This document shows positions 1 through 10,800 of a stretch of DNA of 64,000 nt, piece by piece. Source of the stretch: Enoplolaimus lenunculus (lineage: Eukaryota > Nematoda > Enoplea > Enoplida > Thoracostomopsidae). Positions within the stretch are counted from its first letter, which is position 1; each line of letters opens with the position of its first letter. The translations under genes were made by a program, and so were the position numbers. A model generated the notes under the pieces. That model saw only the letters and a program-made list of their open reading frames with translations. It did not search any database and was not told the origin of the DNA. Where the stretch lies: contig JASANG010003917.1 in the NCBI GenBank assembly GCA_030248215.1, positions 186,001-250,000 of the forward strand, in the 5' to 3' direction.

Positions 1-140
1 CGGAATCGGAACTCGTTTTGAATAGGAATCAGAACTCGGTTTGAATCGAAATTTGGAACTGTTTTGAATCTGAATCGGAACACGTTTGGAATTGGAATTC
101 TAGTCTGAACTCGTTATGAATCGGAATTTTTTGACCCTAT
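1..140. mobile_element. GGAATC-core repeat fragment, cut by the window edge
   Basis: The stretch is made of degenerate GAATCGGAA and GAACTCGTTTTGAAT units. It matches the interior of the hAT-like elements at 48605-49019 and 49778-50186, in the orientation of the second. The left end is outside the window and the right end (ACCCTATA) is not a clean terminal repeat. It sits inside the first intron of the TRAP-beta gene. Confidence 0.6.
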
Positions 141-174
141 AAGTATGGGGTGACAAGAAAATTCAGACACTTAC

Positions 175-471
175 GCTTAATAATCCACGCACAACCTCGA
201 AATGCTCCGGAGCGAAAGCAGTTTCATCCAAACGCACGCTAAGCGCCGTCCGATCTCCGACGTTGTACACTGCGTAGTCGATAATGAAATCTTTTTTTTC
301 TACTGCATAATTACTGAGCATAAATCGAGAAAACAACAAACGCGCTTCATCATAAGCAACAGGTGTGTTGGCAGCATCATCGCAACGAATTCGTTGACAT
401 ACAAAGATTAAGACATACACTACCGACGTGAAAACGCCAAGAAAATTATTTAGATATATATTAATAATCAT
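175..471 (-). CDS. SSR2: Translocon-associated protein subunit beta (TRAP-beta), first coding exon, partial gene
   Basis: TRAP-beta is a single-pass ER membrane protein of the TRAP complex, which sits beside the Sec61 translocon. The ATG at 471-469 opens 99 codons that end at a canonical donor (gtaagt on the minus strand, plus 174-169). The first ~32 residues are hydrophobic and fit a signal peptide. Residues ~43-99 match the start of the luminal TRAP-beta domain: SRFMLSNYAVEKKDF, then IDYAVYNVGDRTALSVRL and FAPEHFEVVRGLLS. These resemble the family pattern of SKY..S.FAVE, Y.IYNVGD.AAL.V and P.DFE...G.L. The remaining domain and the C-terminal transmembrane helix must lie left of base 1. A GGAATC-core repeat (1 to ~140) lies in the following intron. 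The gene is divergent from hsf-1. The identification is by remembered family pattern, not alignment. Confidence 0.8.
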
Positions 472-1339
472 TTAGATGTATAGTTAACACGGACTGCAAA
501 ATTTTTTGACAATTTTGACGAGTACAGTTGTTTGATTAAATTTTAAAGCGTTATGATCACTCGCTAAGGTACACTAGGCCATACCCGCCTAAAATGAGTT
601 GTGCACTTAACTCCAAAACCAATACATAAAACTTATCCTGGAGAAACGCCACCTATTTCACGATCAGTTGAAGAAACATTTTTATCCAGTGATATAGCTA
701 CAGTGCGAAAGCGTTAATTGCCCTGTAGATGAACTGCAACCAGCGCCTATCTTCGATTGTTGGCATGGATTTTGGAATACTCAACATTTGTAATGTTAAG
801 CAAGTCGAAAGGTTTAACTCTATAATTGGCTGATAGGTTCATGATTTGCCGCGTTTACTTGGGGTAAATTGCAAAATAACTAATTTAATAGTACATTCAG
901 GAACAGTGAAAGATAGTGGTACCATTCCGTTTATTCCACTGAGTAAAATGTTCAACAGTCGTGTTAAGAGATGAAAGCGTCAATTTTGCCGCTAAGTAAA
1001 AGGATCAGCCAAGCTAAAGCGTCAATTTTGCAGCTTAGTAAAATGATCAGACAGGCAGACACCTTTATAAGCTAGGAAAACTAGTGGTATATCATATAAT
1101 TACAATGCTAGGTTTGTTTATGGCACAAAAGAAAGGTGTATATGGGTTTATTTTTAGCTGAAGGTTGTTTAAGTTTGGAACATGATTGCTACGGTTTTTT
1201 GCTACAAATCAATTAACTTAAGAGATGAAGGCTGTATACAAAGGGTAAATATGCGCGATTCTGTGCCCAATGCAAGTGTTATGTTAGTGAGAAGTAGTCG
1301 AAACAGTTCACCACTGTTGTTGCTGGTATACATAGTGTA
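472..1339. other. Intergenic stretch upstream of TRAP-beta
   Basis: No open frame with family resemblance and no clear terminal repeats are visible. It should hold the TRAP-beta promoter, but I see no site I can defend. Confidence 0.4.
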
Positions 1340-1619
1340 GCAAGTGTATGTGCGTAGTGTATGTAATGTAAGGTACATACATACACGTGCACATATAGAG
1401 TTAGAGAAAATTATAACGTCGGCCGCGTGGTGTAATGGGTAACGCGCTTGACTAGCAATCGACAGGTCCGAGATTTGATTCCCGGCATGGCTATGTTTCG
1501 AAGAAATTAAGTGGAAAACCTATGTATATACGCAGTACTTCGGAAAAAGGGGGTCCTTCCGTCCATGCAGTTCTGACATAGAGTTCCCGCCGAGATTAGT
1601 GCTGTAAATTGCAGGCCCT
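1340..1619 (+). repeat. tRNA-derived SINE, copy 1
   Basis: A leader (~1340-1420) precedes a tRNA-like head at 1421-1492. The head has an A-box-like GTGGTGTAATGGG and a degenerate B box in a T-arm closed by CCGAG/CCCGG. The body runs to gctgtaaattgcaggccc near 1619. The same leader, head and body occur at 38979-39258, so this is a dispersed family, not a functional tRNA gene. It abuts a LINE fragment that starts at 1621. Confidence 0.7.
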
Positions 1620-1620
1620 G

Positions 1621-2006
1621 CACAAGTTGTCTGCCTATGGCATTTCAGGCGTGGCTCTCCACCTTTTTGAATGAAAGAAGTTTTCGAGTTAGAACCGACA
1701 ATGTTCTCTCAGAAACAAGATGTGTAACCTTCATGTGTATTACAGGGTAGCGTGCTTGGTCCGAAATTGCTTGATATAACAACTTGTTTCGATCGCGTTA
1801 ATTGCAAACTTTTCGCAGACGATGTAAAGTTGCATGCAATGTATGAAGAACACAACGCAACCGCTTGTCAGTATCTTCGAAATTCGCTAAATAAATATAG
1901 CAGCCTGGTCACAGTGCTGGCAGTTAGTATTTCGGTTCCGAAATGCAGCATTATGGATATAGGCGCGCACAATACTAAACAAAAATACTTCCTAAATAAT
2001 CATTGA
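1621..2006 (+). mobile_element. CR1/L2-like LINE reverse transcriptase fragment, 5' piece
   Basis: Translation in several frames gives ordered pieces of a LINE reverse transcriptase: KLSAYGISG, then WLSTFLNERSFRVRTDNVLS, then VLGPKLL, then KLFADDVKLH with the catalytic A/FADD motif, and finally VPKCSIMDIG. This matches the CR1/L2/Jockey group order (YGI, WL..FL..R.QRV, VLGP, FADD, KC..M..G). At least two frame changes and a missing segment between GVPQGS-type residues and FADD show that it is dead. The 5' truncation is typical of LINEs. Its likely 3' remainder is at 3171-3785. Confidence 0.75.
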
Positions 2007-2511
2007 AACACGCGAGTGTTTTCAATATATGTTTCAAGCATCGAGAATGCACGCTTTTTGAAGGTTTTGCAGAATGTTCTCTGCAAGAAAGCAGAGCTGG
2101 AATGAGGTAACTTACGCATAGAATATCCTAATTAGCCGCTTCGACACCATAGACAAATTGGACAGCTAAACGTCTCATTTAAGTTGTTATTAAAAGTTTG
2201 GTTTTTGTAATTTTTCGAAAAAATTGTATTACAAATATGTAATTACTATAGCTAGTCGATATTATTGTGTGATGCTAATGACAACGTGCAATAGATTACG
2301 TGTCACTGCGATGTTTGTTCTACTAATTGCTAACTAAGACAGTAATATTTTGTATTAACCTCCCATGCATTATAGCTTAGAACCGGCTGCTTTTTGGTGG
2401 ATTGCAATGGAGCAAGTGTACGCTTTAGACTTATATTTGGTTTAGGCTTATGCGTACGCTTAGGAGTAGACTTAGCATAAAACCTCGCCGTATCCCATGT
2501 AAAAGAAAGAA
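2007..2511. repeat. Degenerate sequence with a short TTAGGC-like patch
   Basis: No coding signal is evident, and the expected middle of the LINE cannot be followed here. Bases ~2420-2485 hold TTAGGC-like units (ggcttatgcgtacgcttagg). These resemble the core of the TTAGGC elements described elsewhere in the window but lack their ends. Confidence 0.4.
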
Positions 2512-3030
2512 ACTAGGTAAAAGTGCCCCTAGAAGGGACAGATTGTGATCTCGACTTCGCATCATCAAATTGTCATGGTAAAGATAGCTAAAATAGTCGA
2601 GCACGTATGCGTGACATTTTTTATTCGATAATCAATAGACGCAATTTGTAATCTTGCAATATTGAAATATTTAGTAATAAAGTTTTAGAAACATAATATT
2701 TTAAAACTCAAAAAATATCCTCTTCCAATGAAGAATGCTAGATTAGATCACTTATAAACTGAACATTGTAATACCCAACAAACGCTAAAATTAAGCTGAT
2801 AGGTGATGTCCGCTGGGCCCATATGTTTCTTGTTTCACTGACCGCAAGCGTGTTAACACTGAAAGACAGCCGTCAAAGATATAGATGACAACTATTTTCA
2901 TAGAAGTAGTGGAGCTAATATAAGCATTACCTACTGATCTATGGTCTAACTAACCCTTGTTTAAACTCTTTTACATGCTTCAAGCGAAACATATCACAAT
3001 CTGTACCTTCTAGGGGCACTTTTACCTAGT
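2512..3030. mobile_element. TIR DNA element inserted in the LINE
   Basis: A terminal inverted repeat of about 37 bp is directly readable. The left arm begins ACTAGGTAAAAGTGCCCCTA and continues to ..ACAGATTGTGAT; the right arm (2985-3030) is its near-perfect reverse complement. The 519-bp element has no long ORF and is non-autonomous. I cannot fix the TSD: the outer ACTAG may be part of the repeat or of the target. The superfamily is unassigned. It separates the two parts of the CR1-like LINE. Confidence 0.8.
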
Positions 3031-3170
3031 ATTGAAGTGCCCGTTGCTCTCGAATTTAAGAGCTTAGGTTAATTATACGAGATAGTTTTTCAAGTTTAGC
3101 TCGCACGTTAATTCATGTTTTGCAAAAAGCGTACCGCCTGATTAACATGTCATTCCGTTGTTTTATCGTT

Positions 3171-3785
3171 GTAGGGTTGATTCACCTATTCTTGAATATT
3201 ATTCATCTGTTTGGTCCCGTCCACAGTTGGTGATATTGACAAACATGAACGAGTTGAAAAGTTTTTTACACGTCGAATTTTTTGGCGATTTTATAAAAGT
3301 TATTGTCCGTACAGGGTTCAGTTAAAACAATTGGACATTGAACCTCTAGAGCTGTACCGATTAGGAGCAAACCTCATAATGGTATTCCAATGTTCAATTA
3401 ATGAAGTTGACGCGTGCTCAGACTTATTTGTTTCTTCGCACAACAACGTCCTGCGCGGCCAAGAAGCTTTTGAAACACAAATTATTAAAAACACCTTAAA
3501 ACACAGCCTTCACATATGAATCATTGACGCCTGGAATTCATTGAACAATACGTATATAGTATCTTTGCCAAATCCCGCTAAATTTAAAAAGGAGCTGGAC
3601 AGAGTGGATTATAAAAAAATCTCTGATTTATAATCAATAATTGTGTTAGATATAAGTAGGCTTGTTCCTTTCTAACTATTTTTAGTGGCTGCACTACCGC
3701 GCGCTATTTTATCTCATGTTCTTCTTAGCTATATATGCAAACTCTACGTATTGACTATTTACCAATAAACAATTGATTGATTATA
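3171..3785 (+). mobile_element. CR1/L2-like LINE, 3' end of the ORF and tail
   Basis: The pieces read DSPILEYYSSVWSRP and then, in another frame, GDIDKHERVEKFFTRRIFW, with LDIEPLELYRLGANLIMVFQ following, then a stop, then IDAWNSLNNTYIVSLPNPAK and FKKELDRVDYKKISDL ending at ~3632. This is the usual CR1/L2 order (P.LEY.S.VWSP, D...ERVQ..FT.RI, L...LE.RR...DLI..FK, ..WNSLP). A short ATTGATTG tail at ~3770-3784 fits the microsatellite 3' ends of this group. At least one frameshift and one internal stop are present. Confidence 0.8.
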
Positions 3786-4858
3786 GGGTCAAAAATTTAT
3801 AAAAATCGAAATACGCTTTTTCAAAAATAAATTTTGGCATTTTCGAGCTCAGAACGATGTGGCGGATTAGAACATAACATATTTCCCTTTAATGAACAAG
3901 TGCTGAATTTCTAAGGTAGTCCTTTATGAAGATTCCCATGTTTTTGAATTTCCTGCAAAATGCTTTTCGACCTTTTTACGCATCCCCATTTATGTTCGTA
4001 ATGCCTATAAAATAAATGTTTGCTAGTAATTAGGGTACCACTGGATATCCAGTTCTGGCAATATATCAACTTTCGGCTCCGGTATTCTACATTGCTTTAT
4101 CGAATAACTGTTGCTTAATACCAAAAAAGACTTGTATAAACAAAGTTATATGTTTTTATAGCAAGTGGTGTTAAATTGATTTGATAAAGTTTAACTTTTT
4201 GTTGAAATATGGTATATATTTTTTAAAGAAGCTGATCCGGCATTTTGATATCTGTTCGAACCCTGAATAATCTAGTATTACAATTATACGTGGTTTACTT
4301 GATACCACACTCACGATAAATTTTCTACGTGTCCATTCTGTGGTAAAAATTACTTTCACTACTTAATTTGTGTAGTATAGTGTATACTTCTGACATATTT
4401 ATCTTGCCCCGTTCCTACTATTGAAACGTTTTTACTTTCACCGAAAGTTTACGAAAATTAAAGTTATGTCATTTAATTCACGGCATCAAAATTTAGTGGA
4501 AATAACTGGTTTGCAAGTTCATGCTTGGTTGCTTCCCATTAAAATTGAGGAAGTGTCGCATTTTATGTAATACGTTGTCTATGAAAAACGAACGATTTAC
4601 TATATTGCATGTTTGTTGAGCTCAAGTCATGGTTTACAATAGCGTATCCTAGTTGTATGGTTATCCTTCAAATCTTCTTTTCCGTATAAAGCTCAGATTA
4701 TACCAGAATTTATACATTACATACTTTATTATCAATAAACAAAACGTAAGTCAGTTTAGTGCCATTTAAAACTCTTGAAGTAATATTTTGACTGTACCGC
4801 TGCAAAATGATGTGGTGTTTTCATAACTAATCAGTTTGCGAAATCTGATTACTCAGCG
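3786..4858. other. Region upstream of hsf-1
   Basis: No coding stretch with family resemblance is seen. It should contain the hsf-1 promoter and 5' UTR. A cag directly before the ATG (4853-4855) could be a splice or trans-splice acceptor, but this cannot be decided from sequence alone. Confidence 0.35.
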
Positions 4859-7800
4859 ATGCGTCCCAGCACTAAGGACCTGTGGAGTGAATATCCAATG
4901 GTTCCGTCTTTTATATTGAAAGTGTGGAAGCTTGTAGAAGACCCAGATTACGATGATTGCATAACATGGGATCAGGTATGTATCTGAGGGAACTGATACC
5001 AGAAAATGCCCTACGTACTTGTAGTTGTATTACAATTGCTTTAGAAAAAGTTTTATCGTTTCAAAAACTTCCGTCCCTGATCTAATGAAATGGTTTGTGC
5101 ATTGTATTGTGTATAGTCTCGCGCATCCATTCTCTTCATTTGGACATCCGTCAGTGGTATATATATACATTAATTATTATTTTTAGCAAGGAAGTACATT
5201 TCTGATCACCGAACCCTATCGCTTCAGCAAATACGTATTACCACAGTTCTTCAAACACAACAACATGAACAGCTTTGTGCGTCAGCTTAACATGTGTAAG
5301 TAATAATATTTTTGTCTTACAACACGCAGGGTTTCGTGGTCAGAAATTTCGGTACGTTTTCCTACGCTGTAAATTTTTCATAATAGGTTTTTCGGTAGAC
5401 AAAAATATAATGGCATTCATTGTATGTCGCAAATATACGATGGATAGTTTGTTAGTTGGCCTAATTTCACGCATGTGGTGCCCGGAGAGATGCTTATGTA
5501 TAAACTACTTTTATAGCTCAAACTAACCTGAAAGTTTTCTATTTGTCAAGAAAATCACGCTTGCCATTTTTGTTTTCCTTGTTTAGAGGGAAAAGATGCC
5601 AAAACGATGATTTAAATAATATGCATATACATTATATATGTAAATTTTTTCACATCGCCTATCTATCTGTTCTTTTATGTGTTCTAAAGGTTTGTTGATG
5701 CGTTCCGGTTGGCTTAAAAGAAACATCGCGGTTTTGATACATATTTCTTAACGGTGATATCTATTTACATTTTGCAACTTATTAAACGGATCTCTATAGT
5801 GTTTTACGTATACAGTCTTGAAAATTATATCATGTTCAATATTTTGTGGACATTTGCAAATGGTTAATTTTTATAAGTCATTGCTAATATTATATGTTTA
5901 TGGCGGTTGTTTATTTCCATTATAGATGGTTTCCGAAAAGTAGCAAACATCGACAAGAACAATTTAAATGGTGATGATACAATGGAATTTCAACATCCGT
6001 ATTTTGTTCGTGATCGGCCTGAATTGCTGCAAGAAATTCGGCGCAAGGTAACGGTTAGTATATTTGAATTTCTGTGTTGTGCGATTTGTAATATGTTTAG
6101 TGACTACAAATATCTTTACTTTTGGAAGCAGTATTGTTTTGTGTGGCTATGGCATACGCCATCCACAACATGGTGACATATAGTTTATGGTTGAGTGTGA
6201 GTACGTAATATGTATATTACGTCACTTACACGTTGCTATTGGTGCACCTTGAATATCTCGGGGACAACACATTATTTGCTGCAGCGTACCCTGGGCCAAT
6301 TTTTGTTTACAATTTTTAATTGATTGCAATGAGAAACAATCCTACCACGCTTGGTTCTCATTTGAAAAATACGAAGATCACGGGAAACACTAACCGAAAG
6401 CAATGCGTAATACCAAGAGTGGATGATACAATTTTCAACAAGAGTATGCAACTGGGTACATTCTGTGTAGAAAAAAATGTGCCCGGCACGTGTTTCCTTT
6501 TGCCGTACCCCCTTTATTTAGTGAGGGGTACAACGTATGCGAATCATAACACTTTATGTATCCGGGAATAAAAATTGCTTCGTTTGTAATTTAATTCAGG
6601 GTTATTGCATGTAGCAGCAACCCCGCTCTAAACACGGGGGTCGGCCAAAAACAGAACTTCCCGTGGTACCTTTTGTACCATGCGAAACCCAAAGAGGTGC
6701 ACACTATTGTATCATGCACTCTTGGTAATACTAACAGAAAACGTTAATTTCTGTTCCTGAGATTACTGTACGTACGTACGTGGTGTTTTCCCCCACGGTT
6801 TGCTATACACACTACGCACAATCTATATATTAAAGCTGAAACGCCCCACATACGTATTTTGGGCAAATTTCCACCATTACTTTGTTTACAAAAATTTCTT
6901 AGGAAATACACGTGATTGATTGTTCTTCGTTCTATGAAAAGAAAATTTGCGTGGAAATTTTTTGTGTTTTCGCTAACTTTGCGCATTGCGCAAAGCAGGC
7001 AGACTAGTATTGTTTATTTTCCGTCTGTTAGCCACCAGATACGTATATATTACGTATATTGTAGCTCGTGTTGCTAGTTATGTTTACGCATTCTAACTTG
7101 GCCACGGCGCCCCGGGAGCGAACTGTAATGTGTGCATAATCTCAATAGACTGCAATTAGTTAATTCGTGTAACCACCAGCAGTGGTATACATAGGATTAC
7201 CAGTTTTAACACCATAAGCATGCATTCAAACGCAAATACGATGACATAGTGGTTAACATGTGGGCTACAGGCAGATTTGAACGGGGTTCGACTCCCGTCG
7301 TGACAAACAAAGATGCTGCAACGAAGCAAGCTAGCAGTTTTAGGTTACTGCCAGTAGCGGCTCTTTGAGCGCGATGTAGAGAAATGAGAAGATCTAAAAA
7401 TTATGTAAGAAAAATTAATCTCAATCATTGTTTTGGCAAATTTTTATATGTCCGCATAGAGTTTCGACAAAACTGCAATATGTCTACAGATAGCTAGAAA
7501 TGCACCGGACCGTTGCATATTTTCTATTAAGTACATTCCGACATCCAGCTGATTTTAGTTTTGTACGATTTAGCGTGCGCGCGCTGTACGTACCGTAACG
7601 TGTAACCGAACTGCCGTAATCAAAAATTGGAGTAAAAATCAACCATGCTTATGGCTCTAAAATTAATTAGTATTATCGAATTATTAAATTATAACCGCTG
7701 ACATTAAATGATAGTATGTATTGTCGCATCCTGATGTTTGATTTATGTTAACGTTTGTTTTGATTTAGAATGCTGCGTCTTTGTTTCCTCGCGAGCAGCA

Positions 7801-10800
7801 AGATTCTGCTATGAGCAGTGGTTCACAGTCAAACAACCAAACGATGATTATGTTGTTGAATGAAGTGCAATCAATGAAAACTAAGCAAAGCGAGATGGAT
7901 ATGAAATTGTCATCAATGAAAACGTAAGCCACTAAAATATGATTTCCGTTCGTAGCGTATGAACCTGTTTTGAGTATGCTTGAAATTTGACGATTTGTAA
8001 AAGTTACCAAAACCCAACTGTTCCGAGGTCGTGGCCAGCAAACACACTGATCTTCAAATTTTATGTTCTTTATTTTGCCTATGATAACGTGATACAATTA
8101 CTGCGCTGCGTTCGGATTCTGCAAAATTATGCCGCGGGACATTGCTCTTCTGGTACCGCATGGCCCCGGGAGCTGGAGTCCGGCCCCGTTACGTTACATC
8201 TCTAATATTGGTGGTGAAGTTTTGGAGCAACGTGTTAGGCCAATAATAAATAAGTAGCCGTTTTGGCTTTAGCTCGTGGGTTTGCCACAGGGTGACATCG
8301 AATCCACAATTTGACCGAATTTGAATCCGAATCCATTGCCAATTTGCCGAATTCGCATCCTAATTTTAAATGTTGCAAATTTAAGTTATATCTATAATTT
8401 GTCTCAGAATATCAACACAATGCCAACCGCATTACTATTAAACATTAATATATTTCGTGCCCGACCTCAGTTTTGAGATTTGTGATCTGCAACAAAAAAA
8501 TGTCATTAATATAATAAGTTATTTAAAATTTTTATTGTTTAAAACTGAAAAACATATGGGCGTTGGACTCGGCTTTTTCACAACCGGATATGATTCCGAA
8601 CCACAAATTTTTGCCGAATCCGAATTCCAACCGAAACCTTTGTTCCCTCCCTGGTTTGCCACACATATAAGCAAACTTGCATAGAGGCCGGTATTAACCG
8701 GGGCCAATGTATATTCTGGGAGAATGTATTTTTTGTCTTAATAGTCGTTTCTATTGCTCGACAAATAAGTTTTGCAGGAAAATGAAACATTGAATCGATC
8801 TAATGTTTGGTACTTGATAATCTAACGTAAACAATACAACTACGTGATATTTGAAGCTTTTGCACGCCCGAAACACTTGATCTTTTAGCTCTTCAAGAAG
8901 CATCTTGTAAATTAAAGACAGCGTTAAAAATTTGGCGCCCGCGGACGAAGCATTGAGCATCTTTAATAATCGGTGTAGCAAAAATGATAGATTTGGTGTT
9001 AATCATCGAACTATCTAGCTTGCATGGAGTGTTAGAATTTCTCTACAGAGGGTTAATGTATTGGCATAAGTTGAGCTTTACCCGAGCCTTGTTTTACAGA
9101 GAAAACGACAGTTTGTGGCGGGAAGTTGGTCACATGCGACAAATGCATGCAAAACATCAGCATATCGTTGAAAAAGTAAGCGAGAGTAATGTTTCTGTTC
9201 TGTTTACGTTGTTTTTATAGGCACAATATTTAAATTCTTCTTGTGTCTAAGTGGCTCCAACCGTGAACACCACAATTAGTTTCCTTAGCTTTGTGGTCAC
9301 TTTGTCCTTGTTGTGATTTTCATTTTACCATCAGTTGAGCGTTTAGTTAACATTATTTGCTGCTTTTTTTCAGTTAATACGGTTCCTTGCGTCTGTGGTA
9401 GGAACTTCAACACCGTCAGGATCAAGCAGCGCCAAAGTCGAGCAATCATTAGTTCCTCGCCGACAGTTACTAATGCTGACTCCCCCATCACGTCCAAGCG
9501 CTTCGGGTTTTGTTTTTCCTACCATTTCCAATAAGCGACGTTCTTCAGCACTTACAGAAGTCAACAACAACCCAATTACGACCACAACACTGCTAACAAC
9601 AACGAATATTGATGGAGTAGCGCAAGCACCAACGGTGATATCTGCGGCGGCCGTAAACGATACAACTGTGGACGGAGCACCGAAACGAGCGCGGATTATT
9701 GGCGATATTTTAGTGGCCGATGTGTCAGCAACGAATCGAGGAGCAGGAATACCGGTGGCAAGAAATTTGTTGGTATGTGTACTGATGAGTTTTGTAATGT
9801 TCGGTTGTATTCTCAATTGTTTGTGACCTCTATCACCTGTTGTTAAGAAATTTTTCGACAATTTGGTTTCAGATGACCAATTATTTCAGTGTAATTAATT
9901 TGCCATGTTTCATTATACCAGCGATTGTTTTATGCGCAAAGAGAATTTAACAAAATTCAACAACGCCACTTGTTTTTGCATGTTCGAAATTGGATCAGTT
10001 GTCTATAAGTTGGGTTAATCAGGTTTTCACTAATTTGTTAAATGTAACGAATTACCGTTGAATCGTTTCTCAAAATTTTCATGCGTGTAAAACTTCTGTA
10101 CTTTATTCTTATGTTTAGGAATTGGATCATTAAATCTACGGGTATATAGCGGTGGATATTTACTAGAGGTAATTTGTTTTTCTTTACCCTATTCATATTT
10201 ATGCTAACTTACATATTTTAGGTTGGTAACCTAGTCGGAAATGATACGCAAGCGCGAAGTTCTGGGCCAATCATTACAGAATTAAATCCTAGCAATGGCA
10301 GCACTAATAGCAGTAATAATAGCAGCAGCACCACGAATCAACCAGCAACCATTGTTCTTCAATCAGACGCTCGGATGGGTAGTAGCCATAACGCTGTTCA
10401 GAGCTCAAATGCGGTGACCTTGACGACAATTCCAGTTCAACAAGCTATTGCGTTAAACCCAGCCGTTGTTGGAAATATCACCAAACCAATTATACTTAGC
10501 GGTACAAACATACAATCACACAACAATGGTACGAACAAAACTACAGCGGCAGCAGCTTTGCAAGTGATTGACGCGAATTCAACAAGCACCGTTAGTAGTT
10601 TGCCGGTTGGTCCGGTGGCGCCCAACGGAACACCAGCTACTAACATAGGTCGAACAGTATCAAATTTGGGTGCAATCGGAAATTCAACGAAAAAAATTGT
10701 GATTATACCGCCAGGGAACACTGTGGCGCCAGTGTCGAAAGTAACTAATCAGCTGTTTGTCCACCCTCAACCATTGCCTCCACAACAGCTACGGCAACAG

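Noticed and set aside
1421-1492. Functional tRNA gene
   Set aside because: The head is embedded in a longer dispersed unit (copy at 39075), the T loop is degenerate and the body follows directly: a SINE.
4850-4861. Spliced-leader trans-splice acceptor before the hsf-1 ATG
   Set aside because: ctcag next to the ATG is suggestive, but one short motif cannot separate trans-splicing from an ordinary 5' UTR intron or chance.
9370-9861. 163-codon minus-strand frame opposite hsf-1 exon 6
   Set aside because: Antisense shadow of the real coding exon.
10131-10180. 50-bp AG..GT-bounded candidate mini-exon in hsf-1 intron 6
   Set aside because: It is open in only one frame, and that frame does not match the phase of the flanking exons; including it would break the reading frame.
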